Assembly: GCA_002733805.1 (NCBI GenBank)
Contig: NVXG01000001.1
Span: 62,001-126,000, forward strand
Length of the DNA stretch: 64,000 nucleotides
Origin: Robiginitomaculum sp.
GTDB lineage: Bacteria > Pseudomonadota > Alphaproteobacteria > Caulobacterales > Maricaulaceae
Reading direction: 5' to 3'
Position 1 is the first letter of the stretch, and each line of letters begins with the position of its first letter. The notes under the pieces were generated by a model, which was given only the letters and a program-made list of their open reading frames with translations, was not told the DNA's origin and did not search any database. A program made the position numbers and the translations under genes. Shown in pieces: positions 54,660 to 62,714 of the stretch.

Positions 54660-55640
54660 TTATAACAGGCTATCCAGCGAAATTGCCGGGCGCGCGCCAT
54701 AGTGGGAGATAATCTCTGCTGCCGCTTTGGAGCCAAGTTCACCACAACGCGACAAAGACAATCCGCTGGCCAGACCGTACAAAACTCCGGCCGCATAGAG
54801 GTCCCCGGCGCCAGTCGTATCGACCACCTGAGTAACAGGGCAAACGGCAATTTCAACGGTTTCGTCGCCGCTTAAAATCATCGAGCCGCTTTCGCCTTTG
54901 GTCACGACGGCAAAATCACTGTCTTTTCGGATTTGTGCCACAGCCTGATCAAACGATGTTGTCTGATACAGCGAGAGCAATTCGGTCTCATTGGCAAAGA
55001 CAATATCAATATGTCCTTTGATCAAGTGCAAAAACGCGGCGCGGTGGCGATCGACACAAAATAGATCAGACAAGGTAATGGCGGTTTTACGGCCCGCTGC
55101 ACGGGCAATTTCAGCCGCCTCGACAAAAGCCTGTTTTGCCGCATCTCGGTCAAACAAATAACCTTCCATATAGGTGATTTGGGAGTCGCGGATCAGGTCG
55201 GCATCCAGATCATCAGCACAAAATAAAGACGATGCCCCTAAAAAGGTCGACATAGAGCGTTGTGCATCCGGGGTAACTGCGATCAGACAGCGTGCGGTTT
55301 GGGGGCCGCCTTCTAGGCGGGCAACCGAATAGGAAACCCCGATGGCTTTTAAGTCATGGGAAAAAATATCGCCCAGAGCGTCTTTTGCTACTTTGCCCAG
55401 ATAAGCGCCTTTGGCTCCATAACTGCTCACCCCAGCAATGGTGTTGGCGGCCGATCCACCAGAGGCTTCGGTCGCTGCCGGAAAGCGGGCATACAGGCTT
55501 TGCGCTCGATCCTGATCGATCAGGGTCATCGAGCCTTTGGTGATTTCTTGTTCGAACAAGAAATCTTCCGGTACGGTGGCGATAATATCAACAATGGCAT
55601 TGCCAATACCAAGTACATCAAAACGGGCGTCTTTTGGCAT
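54660..55640 (-). CDS. PfkB-family carbohydrate/adenosine kinase
   Basis: A 326-residue ribokinase-like kinase. FDVLGIGNAIVDIIA opens the fold, GGSAANTIAGVSSYGAKGAYLGKVAKD is the first PfkB signature, and the ATP/catalytic signature VVDTTGAGDLYAAGVLYGL holds the base Asp. This gene type (adenosine kinase-like) is frequent in alphaproteobacteria; adenosine or a sugar could be the substrate. ATG 55640 lies 4 bp after the stop of the paraoxonase-like gene, so the two are likely one operon. Confidence 0.88.
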   Translation of the reverse strand: MPKDARFDVLGIGNAIVDIIATVPEDFLFEQEITKGSMTLIDQDRAQSLYARFPAATEASGGSAANTIAGVSSYGAKGAYLGKVAKDALGDIFSHDLKAIGVSYSVARLEGGPQTARCLIAVTPDAQRSMSTFLGASSLFCADDLDADLIRDSQITYMEGYLFDRDAAKQAFVEAAEIARAAGRKTAITLSDLFCVDRHRAAFLHLIKGHIDIVFANETELLSLYQTTSFDQAVAQIRKDSDFAVVTKGESGSMILSGDETVEIAVCPVTQVVDTTGAGDLYAAGVLYGLASGLSLSRCGELGSKAAAEIISHYGARPAISLDSLL

Positions 55641-55644
55641 TCTT

Positions 55645-56715
55645 TCAGGTCTCCGCATCAGGTTGGGATTTTTGTTCACAGACGAGAACTTGAGTATCAA
55701 ATACGCCGCCCATGAAAATGAGGTTGTCAATTTGAGCCGCAACCGACAAGGCGCTTAAATCTGCCCCATCAGAGACAAAAACCTCCGAGATGGATTTGTC
55801 TTTGGGGTTGAGTCGAAAAACTTGCGAGGGGCTATCTTTGGCGGCATCTTTTGCGTGGGCTGAAAAATCAAACAAACGCGGGTGTGAGCCAATCCAAAGG
55901 GAGCCATCCTCGGCGACATCAACATTGTCCAAGCCGCTGCTTAAAAAGATAGAGTCAATTAAGGTCAGCTCGCCGGTCGCGGTATCACGATCAAAAATGC
56001 GTAAATCCTGGGTTATGGTTGAGCTGACATAGAGTTGGTTCAGATCGTTGGAGGTGGCAATTCCGTTGGCATAGGAAAACCCGTCAGCCACAGCTTTGGC
56101 CTCACCATCATCCATCCACACCACATTGCCGGTCCGGCGCTTGAACAACACAGCCAAAAAAGCGTCCAGCGAGCCAAGCTTTTCGCGATTGTCATTGGTC
56201 AGGTAAAACTGAGTTTCAGAAACGGCGGCAATATCATTGGGGCTGTAAAACGCGGGGCTTTCAAAGGTGCGAACCAGCTCTAAGCTTTCGCCGGTAACTT
56301 TGAACAGGCGCACCAGTTGTTTGGGTGCCGAGCCATGGTCGATCATAAATAAAAACCGTGAGCCATCCTCGGTGATCAACAAATCCATCCCATGTGGGGC
56401 AAAAAGCGCACCACCTAAATCCGGCAAAGCCAGTGGCTTGGCCGTTTCGGGGGCATCGACAGGCATGACCCAAATCGAGCCAGCCGAGGCCGGGTTCCGC
56501 CGGTCGTGGCTGGAAATGTAGACCAAGCGCATTTCGCGATCGATCACTAGATCTTCGGCCCCGACAATTTTGGCGGCAGATGTACACTGGCCATCAAAAT
56601 GAGCCCGAACGCCTCTAAGCTGCCCGGTCCATAACATGGTGCGCCACCAAAACACCGAGAGCACGACAAACAAAAAGACTAAAAAGAGACCGGCTCGCGG
56701 CAGGATTTTTTTCAT
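55645..56715 (-). CDS. Paraoxonase/SMP-30-like beta-propeller protein
   Basis: A 356-residue protein with an N-terminal membrane anchor (about 5-26, RAGLFLVFLFVVLSVFWW) and a six-bladed propeller of the arylesterase/paraoxonase-gluconolactonase type. Blade motifs include DLVIDREMRLVYISSHDRR, FAPHGMDLLI, SPNDIAAVSETQFYLTND, FSYANGIATSNDLNQLYVSS and SGLDNVDVAEDGSLWIGSHP. The conserved Asn/Asp calcium ligands (SPNDI, YANGI, DNVD) are in place. The family includes lactonases and esterases; the substrate here is unknown. It is coupled to the PfkB kinase gene. Confidence 0.85.
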   Translation of the reverse strand: MKKILPRAGLFLVFLFVVLSVFWWRTMLWTGQLRGVRAHFDGQCTSAAKIVGAEDLVIDREMRLVYISSHDRRNPASAGSIWVMPVDAPETAKPLALPDLGGALFAPHGMDLLITEDGSRFLFMIDHGSAPKQLVRLFKVTGESLELVRTFESPAFYSPNDIAAVSETQFYLTNDNREKLGSLDAFLAVLFKRRTGNVVWMDDGEAKAVADGFSYANGIATSNDLNQLYVSSTITQDLRIFDRDTATGELTLIDSIFLSSGLDNVDVAEDGSLWIGSHPRLFDFSAHAKDAAKDSPSQVFRLNPKDKSISEVFVSDGADLSALSVAAQIDNLIFMGGVFDTQVLVCEQKSQPDAET

Positions 56716-56837
56716 GTCAGAAGCCTTTCGGTAATTGTTGGTTTGGACTTAAACCGCGCGGCCCCAAAAAGCGAGACTAAAATTGTGGGGTTGATGGAAA
56801 CAGTACCCTTTCGAAAATAGCGAAGGGGGATATACTT

Positions 56838-57881
56838 GTGACCATGTTTTTATCTGATCTTTGGTATTTTGGTGCCACGAGCGCACAACTGGCCGCTGGC
56901 CAGCACCTGCATGTTGAGTTGTTGGGGCAACCGGTCCTGATCGGCCGGGGTTTTGATGGTAAGGTTTTTGCCTTGCGCGACATTTGTCCGCACCGGGCAA
57001 TTTTACTATCCGGTGGGCGTTTGGTCGAACAACAAGGCGAAACGTTGGTTGAGTGCCCCTACCATGGGTGGCGCTTTACGACCGGCGGGCAGTGTGCCGG
57101 GATTCCGTCATTGACGACACAACAAGCTGCGAGTCGGGATATCTCGAAAATCGGCACAAAGTCGTTTCATGTGCGCGAACAACAAGGTTTGATCTGGGTT
57201 TATCAAGGTGAGGGCGAGCCAGATCACGAACCGATCCGGCTGGACATGGTTGGCGACACCACGCCAAAACTAACGACCTCAACCGTGTTTGATTGTCATG
57301 TTGACCATGCAGTGATCGGGTTGATGGACCCGGCTCATATCGGCTTTATTCACCGGCAATGGTGGTGGCGCACCGAAAAATCCATGCATGAAAAGTCCAA
57401 AAAATTTGGGCCTGTGGAGCGCGGCTTTACCATGTTGCCGCATGTGCCTTCGAGCAATTCGTTTTTGTATCGCTTGCTGGGGTCGAAGCCACAAACGGAA
57501 ATCCGCTTTCAATTGCCGGGTATCCGGGTGGAATATATCGAAGTTGGGGGGCTCCATGTGGTTGGCTTTACCGCCGTTACTCCAGTCAATCAAAACAAGA
57601 CCCGGATCAGTATCTCGATGTATTGGGATCACCCGGTTATGGGGCTGTTTCCCAAGGCTTTGGTCAAAAAAGGTTTGGATGTTTTTGTCGGGCAAGACCG
57701 CGATGCGGTGAACGCCCAGCAAAAAGGGTTGGCTTATGATCCCAAATTGATGCTCATTCATGATGCGGACGTGCAGGCCAAATGGTATTTTTCCCTAAAA
57801 AAGGCTTGGGAAAACGCGAAGAAATCCGGTACAGAATTCAACAATCCGGTGCAAGCAAAAACGCTGCATTGGCGCAGTTAA
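56838..57881 (+). CDS. Rieske non-heme iron oxygenase
   Basis: A 347-residue oxygenase alpha-subunit-like protein. The N-terminal Rieske domain binds [2Fe-2S] through ICPHRAILLSGGRL and VECPYHGWRFTTGG (two Cys, two His). The C-terminal domain carries the probable mononuclear iron site in CHVDHAVIGLMDPAHIGFIH. GTG 56838 fits the ribosome site AAGGGGG best; ATG 56844 is the alternative. Such enzymes usually need a ferredoxin and a reductase, which are not encoded nearby. The substrate is unknown (ring hydroxylation or demethylation). It is divergent from the paraoxonase-like gene and followed by the HIG1-like gene after 20 bp. Confidence 0.9.
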   Translation: MTMFLSDLWYFGATSAQLAAGQHLHVELLGQPVLIGRGFDGKVFALRDICPHRAILLSGGRLVEQQGETLVECPYHGWRFTTGGQCAGIPSLTTQQAASRDISKIGTKSFHVREQQGLIWVYQGEGEPDHEPIRLDMVGDTTPKLTTSTVFDCHVDHAVIGLMDPAHIGFIHRQWWWRTEKSMHEKSKKFGPVERGFTMLPHVPSSNSFLYRLLGSKPQTEIRFQLPGIRVEYIEVGGLHVVGFTAVTPVNQNKTRISISMYWDHPVMGLFPKALVKKGLDVFVGQDRDAVNAQQKGLAYDPKLMLIHDADVQAKWYFSLKKAWENAKKSGTEFNNPVQAKTLHWRS

Positions 57882-57901
57882 TCCGGGAATAAGGAAAAAC
57901 A

Positions 57902-58102
57902 ATGGCCATAAACATCTTGATTTTTGGGGCGCTTGCTGCGGTTGTGCTGACCCTGTTTGGCGGCCTGTTCAACATGGTGCACGGCGGCGAGAACAAAGCG
58001 ACGCGGTCCAATAAGCTCATGCGGCTCCGGGTGGTTTTACAAGCTGTGGCACTGATCGCACTGATGGTCGGGTTTTATCTAAAATCCCGAACTGGCGGAT
58101 AA
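57902..58102 (+). CDS. HIG1-like twin-transmembrane protein
   Basis: A 66-residue protein with two membrane helices (about 3-25 and 45-61) joined by a basic loop. The loop and second helix read NMVHGGENKATRSNKLMRLR then VVLQAVALIALMVGFY, the pattern of alphaproteobacterial HIG1-domain proteins. In mitochondria, HIG1 proteins assist cytochrome oxidase assembly; the bacterial role is inferred to be similar. Start ATG 57902. The ATR gene begins right after its stop, so the two are co-transcribed. Confidence 0.85.
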   Translation: MAINILIFGALAAVVLTLFGGLFNMVHGGENKATRSNKLMRLRVVLQAVALIALMVGFYLKSRTGG

Positions 58103-58696
58103 ATGGTCCGATTGAACAAAATTTACACCCGGACCGGCGATGGCGGCGAAACGCACCTATCAGATGGCAGCCGTGTTGCCAAAACCGACCAACGGGTTGC
58201 AGCTTTTGGTGCGGTCGATGAGCTAAATAGCGCGCTTGGCTTGGCAATTTTGGCGGTAGAGGACAAAGAGCTGTCTGGTGCGCTGTCACGAATTCAAAAC
58301 GAATTGTTTGATCTGGGTGCCGATCTATCCCACCCCGGATCGGACGAGAAGGCAAAGGTTCCTCCCTTGCGCGTGGTGCCGGAACAAACGGCCCGGCTGG
58401 AGCAGGAAATTGACCAGATGAATGAAGATCTGCAGCCCTTGCGGAGTTTTGTTCTGCCCGGTGGTTCGGAGGCTGGGGCGCGGTTGCATCTGGCGCGGGC
58501 GATCTGCCGAAGAGCAGAGCGCGAGGCGTATTTGTTGGCGCAAAATCAATCGGTAAATTCCGAAGCCCTGATTTATTTAAACCGGCTATCAGATCATTTG
58601 TTTGTTGCGGCGCGGTGGGTCAATATCGGCGACAAACAAGAAGTTTTGTGGGTGCCGGGGGCGAGCCGTGAGGTAAGTGACAAAACAGCCGGTTGA
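58103..58696 (+). CDS. Cob(I)alamin adenosyltransferase (PduO type)
   Basis: A 197-residue ATP:cob(I)alamin adenosyltransferase of the PduO/ATR family, which makes adenosylcobalamin. The ATP-binding N-terminus VRLNKIYTRTGDGGETHLSDGSRV is diagnostic. VAAFGAVDELNSALGLA, FVLPGGSEAGARLHLARAICRRAERE and LIYLNRLSDHLFVAARW complete the trimeric fold. The reported alphaproteobacterial order puts it near etfBA, as here (75 bp upstream). Confidence 0.93.
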   Translation: MVRLNKIYTRTGDGGETHLSDGSRVAKTDQRVAAFGAVDELNSALGLAILAVEDKELSGALSRIQNELFDLGADLSHPGSDEKAKVPPLRVVPEQTARLEQEIDQMNEDLQPLRSFVLPGGSEAGARLHLARAICRRAEREAYLLAQNQSVNSEALIYLNRLSDHLFVAARWVNIGDKQEVLWVPGASREVSDKTAG

Positions 58697-58771
58697 CCGG
58701 CGGGGGCGCACTGTTTACCCCTATTTTTGAAAGGCTGGCCTTGGGTAAGGGCTGGCAGACAGGAGAGAAAA

Positions 58772-59521
58772 ATGAAAGTGCTGGTTGCGGTAAAGCGAGT
58801 GGTGGATTTTAATGTAAAGGTTCGGGTTAAGTCCGACGGCTCAGGGGTCGATCTGGCCAATGTAAAAATGTCGATGAACCCATTTTGTGAAATTGCTGTC
58901 GAAGAGGCCGTTCGCATGAAAGAAAAGGGTCTGGCCAGCGAAATCATAGCGGTTTCGGTTGGCCCGACACAGGCGCAGGAAACCATTCGGACCGCGCTGG
59001 CCATGGGCGCTGACCGGGGCATTTTGGTTGAAACCGACCAAACGGTTGAGCCGTTGGCTGTAGCCAAGCTGCTGGCCAAAATTGTGGCCGAAGAAAAACC
59101 TGATCTGGTTATTCTGGGCAAACAGGCGATTGATGATGACAGCAATCAGACCGGGCAAATGCTGGCAGCCTTGCTGGATTGGCCACAAGGTACCTTTGCC
59201 TCGGAGCTGGTCAAGCAAGACGATCGTTTGCTGCTGACCCGCGAAGTTGATGGCGGGCTACAAACCTTGAAACTGCAAATTCCGGCAGTGATCACTACGG
59301 ATTTGCGTTTGAACGAACCACGCTATGCCAGCCTGCCAAACATCATGAAAGCAAAACGCAAACCAATCGATGTGAAGAAGCCGGATGATTACGGGGTTGA
59401 TATTACGCCGCGCCTTGACGTGTTGAGCACCGAAGAGCCCCCCGCCCGATCGGCTGGGGTTATTTTGGAAAGCGTGGCCGAGCTGGTCGATAAACTGAAA
59501 AATGAAGCGGGAGTGCTCTAA
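58772..59521 (+). CDS. etfB: Electron transfer flavoprotein beta subunit
   Basis: A 249-residue ETF beta subunit. With EtfA it carries electrons from acyl-CoA and other dehydrogenases to ETF-ubiquinone oxidoreductase. [19 protein letters not shown] opens the protein. The AMP/adenine region shows [32 protein letters not shown] and the family signature [36 protein letters not shown] 58772 is preceded by AGGAGAG. The stop overlaps the etfA start (TAATG). Confidence 0.97.
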   Translation: MKVLVAVKRVVDFNVKVRVKSDGSGVDLANVKMSMNPFCEIAVEEAVRMKEKGLASEIIAVSVGPTQAQETIRTALAMGADRGILVETDQTVEPLAVAKLLAKIVAEEKPDLVILGKQAIDDDSNQTGQMLAALLDWPQGTFASELVKQDDRLLLTREVDGGLQTLKLQIPAVITTDLRLNEPRYASLPNIMKAKRKPIDVKKPDDYGVDITPRLDVLSTEEPPARSAGVILESVAELVDKLKNEAGVL

Positions 59522-60447
59522 TGCGTACACTGGTAATTGCCGAACACGACAATTCGGCCCTGAATGATGCAACCGCCAAAACCATAAGCGCCGCCACTGC
59601 CATGGGTGGTGATGTGGACGTACTGGTTGCGGGTCACAATGCTGGGTCTGTTGCAGAAGCCGCGGCCAAGCTCTCCGGTGTTTCGACTGTACTACATGCG
59701 GACAGTGCCGATTTAGCCAAACAAGTGGCCGAGCCAATGGCCGCTTTGATCGTGCCGTTGATGGATGAGTATGATGCGCTGTTGGCCTCGGCCACCACGA
59801 CGGGTAAAAATGTTTTGCCCCGGATCGCTGCCAAGCTGGATGTCATGCAAATCTCGGAAATCACCGAAGTAAAATCAGCCGACACTTTTGTCCGGCCGAT
59901 TTATGCGGGCAATGCGATGCAAACGGTAAAATCATCTGACTCCAAAAAAATCATCACCGTGCGGGCCACCGCTTTTGCGCCAGTTGATGCGGGCGGCAGC
60001 GCTTCGGTAAAAACCATTGACGCGCCAGCCGGGCCATTTGGCTCCGAGTTTGTTTCGGAAGAGCTGACCAAATCGGATCGACCAGAGCTAACCGCTGCCA
60101 AAATTATTATTTCAGGCGGTCGGGGTATGGCTTCAGGCGACAATTTTGTCATGCTGGAGCGCATTGCCGACAAATTGGGTGCAGCGGTCGGGGCCAGTCG
60201 CGCCGCCGTCGATGCGGGCTTCGTGCCCAATGATTATCAAGTCGGGCAAACCGGCAAAGTGGTGGCACCCGATCTCTATATTGCCGTTGGTATTTCAGGG
60301 GCCATTCAACATTTGGCCGGTATGAAAGACAGCAAGGTAATCGTCGCCATCAACAAGGATGAAGAAGCGCCGATTTTCCAAGTGGCGGATTATGGCTTGG
60401 TCATGGATTTATTTGTCGCAATTCCAGAACTGGAAGCCCTGCTTTAA
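59521..60447 (+). CDS. etfA: Electron transfer flavoprotein alpha subunit
   Basis: A 308-residue FAD-binding ETF alpha subunit. The N-terminal domain (RTLVIAEHDNSALNDATAKT) resembles EtfB. The C-terminal FAD domain has IIISGGRGMASGDNF, VGASRAAVDAGFVPNDYQVG and QTGKVVAPDLYIAVGISGAI followed by QHLAGMKDSKVIVAINKDEE, all highly conserved. It is directly coupled to etfB by a one-base overlap of stop and start. Confidence 0.97.
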   Translation: MRTLVIAEHDNSALNDATAKTISAATAMGGDVDVLVAGHNAGSVAEAAAKLSGVSTVLHADSADLAKQVAEPMAALIVPLMDEYDALLASATTTGKNVLPRIAAKLDVMQISEITEVKSADTFVRPIYAGNAMQTVKSSDSKKIITVRATAFAPVDAGGSASVKTIDAPAGPFGSEFVSEELTKSDRPELTAAKIIISGGRGMASGDNFVMLERIADKLGAAVGASRAAVDAGFVPNDYQVGQTGKVVAPDLYIAVGISGAIQHLAGMKDSKVIVAINKDEEAPIFQVADYGLVMDLFVAIPELEALL

Positions 60448-60534
60448 GCCTGAAGAACCCGGCCCCCACGCCGGTATTCGGGTGGTCGCCTAAAACACAT
60501 TTCGCCATGATCGATTTTCATCAGGAGATCGATC

Positions 60535-61029
60535 ATGGCATTTTGCATTACTGGCTTACCGACACAAACCTTTCAACCGCTTTTCGGGTTGGATGCTGCC
60601 GCGTTGCGGCGCAAGGGTGTTCTGCGGAAAGTGGCCGATTCTGATACCGGTTATCCGTGCCGGATTACCTTGAAACACATTAAAACCGGACAACCAGCCT
60701 TGCTGTTGAATTTCACCAGCCACGCGGTCGAAACGCCGTTTCGATCTGCCTATGCCATTTATGTGGACCCGGCGGCCACGCAAACCACAATGTTGCAAGA
60801 TCAATTGCCTGAAGTCTTGTTGGGCCGCTCGATTGCTCTGCGGATATTTGACAAAACCGGCATGTTGTTGGGTGCGGAATTGGACACGGATGGCCAGGTA
60901 GAGCAAAAGATCAAAACAATTTTTAACAAACCGGAAGCGGCATATATTCATGCACATACAGCCGCATATGGTTGTTTTTTAACGGAAATAGCTAGAAATT
61001 TCTTTTCTGTTCCGAGTAAGGCTCTGTAA
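60535..61029 (+). CDS. DUF1203-family protein
   Basis: A 164-residue cytoplasmic protein matching DUF1203: FCITGLPTQTFQPLFGLD, YPCRITLKHIKTGQPALLLNF, YAIYVDPAATQ, and the late AAYIHAHTAAYGCFLTEIAR. The function is unknown. Start ATG 60535 follows AGGAGATCG. It is a single gene with about 85 bp before it and about 100 bp after it. Confidence 0.88.
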   Translation: MAFCITGLPTQTFQPLFGLDAAALRRKGVLRKVADSDTGYPCRITLKHIKTGQPALLLNFTSHAVETPFRSAYAIYVDPAATQTTMLQDQLPEVLLGRSIALRIFDKTGMLLGAELDTDGQVEQKIKTIFNKPEAAYIHAHTAAYGCFLTEIARNFFSVPSKAL

Positions 61030-61088
61030 TAAAACTTCCTTTTTTGATCCGGAAGCCCACGAAGCTGTTGCATCTTAACTGTTCCTGT

Positions 61089-61112
61089 TGTACCCATACT
61101 ATGAATGGTACA
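61089..61112. promoter_or_regulatory. Inverted repeat, likely GntR operator
   Basis: TGTACC (61089-61094) and GGTACA (61107-61112) are perfect inverted arms of a 24-bp site that ends about 20 bp before the GntR gene start. YtrA-type regulators usually bind such sites at their own promoters. Confidence 0.6.
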
Positions 61113-61131
61113 TATAAGGCAACGCACTTTC

Positions 61132-61521
61132 ATGGAAATTGTTATCAATACAGAGGGCCAATCGCCGCTCTTCGCGCAATTGGTTGATCAGATAAAGCAA
61201 AGGGTGCTCGACAAAAGTCTGGTGCCCGGTGCCGCGCTGCCCCCCATCCGACAATTGGCTAATGATCTGCAATTGAACAACAAAACGGTGGCCAAAGCCT
61301 ATCAGCTCTTGGAGCGGGATCAGATCATTCAGACTAAAGGCTATCGGGGAACGTTTGTTCATCCGGATGCCATTGCCAATTGCACAAATGATCTGGCTGC
61401 TTGGGCTTTTGCCCAATTGGCCGAAACCATTGAAACATTAAGAGGCGCAGGCACCACCGATTCCGAGATCCGGATTGCCTTTGCCGATGCCATGCACAAC
61501 CGCCAAACCAAGGAAAACTGA
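61132..61521 (+). CDS. GntR-family regulator, YtrA type
   Basis: A 129-residue short GntR regulator. The winged helix (about 8-75) includes SPLFAQLVDQIKQRVLDKSL, LPPIRQLANDLQLNNKTVAKAY and LERDQIIQTKGYRGTFV. The C-terminal part is only about 45 residues of helix, typical of YtrA proteins, which usually control an adjacent membrane or ABC gene. ATG 61132 places the domain at the N-terminus; the frame upstream crosses the inverted-repeat operator. The next small ORF starts 1 bp after the stop, so this is the first gene of a short operon. Confidence 0.9.
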   Translation: MEIVINTEGQSPLFAQLVDQIKQRVLDKSLVPGAALPPIRQLANDLQLNNKTVAKAYQLLERDQIIQTKGYRGTFVHPDAIANCTNDLAAWAFAQLAETIETLRGAGTTDSEIRIAFADAMHNRQTKEN

Positions 61522-61522
61522 C

Positions 61523-61600
61523 ATGTCGATCGAACTCCTGTTTTACGCCGTCTTTTTGAGCCAGATTTTGCTCATTTCATATTTTTTCCCAGAAAAATGA
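61523..61600 (+). CDS. 25-residue membrane ORF, possible N-terminal part of the next gene
   Basis: ATG 61523 follows AGGAAAA and opens MSIELLFYAVFLSQILLISY, a membrane helix, then ends FFPEK-stop at 61598-61600. The stop overlaps the next gene's ATG (ATGA). At 61582-61588 the heptamer T TTT TTC lies in the -1 slippery frame. A -1 slip would read on as PRKMIRRNQYVLDTY, fusing this helix to the 270-residue membrane protein. A one-base loss in the T6C3 run would look the same. It may thus be a leader peptide, a programmed-shift product or half of a broken gene. Confidence 0.6.
   Translation: MSIELLFYAVFLSQILLISYFFPEK
61582..61588 (+). other. In-frame -1 slippery heptamer T TTT TTC
   Basis: In the frame of the 25-residue ORF the codons are TAT TTT TTC, the X XXY YYZ arrangement. 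No strong stem-loop lies 5-9 bases downstream; the nearest, ATATTCA/TGAATAT at 61629-61647, is about 40 bases away. Confidence 0.5.
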
Positions 61601-62409
61601 TTCGCCGCAATCAATATGTTCTGGATACATATTCAATGGCTGAATATCCAAAGTTGTATCAAAACTCGCTCTTTGTGAACCCGGATAAAATAGCCCGAAA
61701 AGCAATGAGCGTGTACCGGGTTGTGAACGTGATCATTGCCTCGTTTGGCTTGGGGTTACTAATCTTGATGGCGACCTCGGACTATAAACCCAGCATGATC
61801 AAGGCCAATGAAGATATGGTTTTTGTCATCTTCTATTTCGGATTGCAGATTGCACCGCACATGCTTTTGGAAATTTTGACCTATAAATGGTATGGCAATA
61901 TGCGAAAAATTGCTGTGCTTCCTACCCGGACAGCCGACCTCACCCCCCGTCGGCTGTCCGACTTTATTCCCTTGCCAGTTGTCGTGCTGGCAGTGGTTTT
62001 ATATGGCACATGGCTGACCTTGTTTCTGGTTGGTGACGGATTTGGATCAGAGCACGCAACTCGAATATACTTTTATATTTTTATGGTCACCCTATCGCAT
62101 TTTTTCCTAGCCGTGATGACCGCCCGGTTTATCAAGGGCAAAAAACATGGCCCGCACCAAGCGCGGGCCGATCAGATGCGGTCCATCAAGGTTGCGGTCA
62201 ATTCCAATGTATTTTCCAGCATATTGTTGAGCCTGTATCTGACCGTGGATAATCATGTGGCAGACTTTAACCTGACCCAATATGAGCCAGTTTTCTTAAG
62301 TCTGTTTCTGACTTTGATCATTGCCGTCAGCGTCTTGGTCCTCCACCAGATCAACAAAATCGAAGATGTGGATTTCAGTGCCTACAAGGCAGACGGGGCT
62401 GGGAAATAG
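61597..62409 (+). CDS. Polytopic membrane protein under GntR control
   Basis: A 270-residue protein with about six membrane helices (about 44-62, 75-92, 124-147, 155-175, 200-220, 230-250), unrecognised by me. The N-terminus MIRRNQYVLDTYSMAEYPKLYQNS is a soluble segment that normally follows a membrane helix. The 25-codon ORF just upstream encodes exactly such a helix in a frame shifted by one. ATG 61597 has no obvious ribosome site of its own and depends on the ATGA overlap with that ORF. Regulation by the adjacent GntR protein is inferred. Confidence 0.75.
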   Translation: MIRRNQYVLDTYSMAEYPKLYQNSLFVNPDKIARKAMSVYRVVNVIIASFGLGLLILMATSDYKPSMIKANEDMVFVIFYFGLQIAPHMLLEILTYKWYGNMRKIAVLPTRTADLTPRRLSDFIPLPVVVLAVVLYGTWLTLFLVGDGFGSEHATRIYFYIFMVTLSHFFLAVMTARFIKGKKHGPHQARADQMRSIKVAVNSNVFSSILLSLYLTVDNHVADFNLTQYEPVFLSLFLTLIIAVSVLVLHQINKIEDVDFSAYKADGAGK

Positions 62410-62522
62410 AGAGCAAACCCGGTTGAAGGCTCCTAGGTTTCAAATCGAGTCCTTTTCAAATGATTCGATTGGCGCAGCTTTTGCTGGTATCTTGTTCAGA
62501 TTGTCTCAAGCTGGAACAGTAA

Positions 62523-62714
62523 ATGCCCGCCAAACCGGATCATCCAATTGCACAAAACCAATGGCCGCTAGCCGTGGTGTTGTTGGTTTGTGCCGCGATG
62601 GGGTTTGTGTTGACCCGTATGCGCGATGGTTGGGCCGAGGATGCCGCTTGGCTGGCAATCTCAATCTGCGCCGGAGCGCTGGTGATGTTATTCCGCCAAT
62701 CCCGCACCGACTGA
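62523..62714 (+). CDS. Small two-helix membrane protein, unknown
   Basis: A 63-residue reading frame with two hydrophobic helices (about 14-31, WPLAVVLLVCAAMGFVL, and 40-57, [17 protein letters not shown]) and a short charged loop RMRDGWAED. ATG 62523 is preceded by a weak GGAA. Its end overlaps the 3' end of the convergent TlpA-like gene by 27 bp, which lowers confidence. I do not recognise the family. Confidence 0.5.
   Translation: MPAKPDHPIAQNQWPLAVVLLVCAAMGFVLTRMRDGWAEDAAWLAISICAGALVMLFRQSRTD

Noticed and set aside
62460-62522. 20-residue lipoprotein-like ORF (MIRLAQLLLVSCSDCLKLEQ) just before the ATG at 62523
   Set aside because: No ribosome site, very short, and no family recognised; the lipobox look may be chance.
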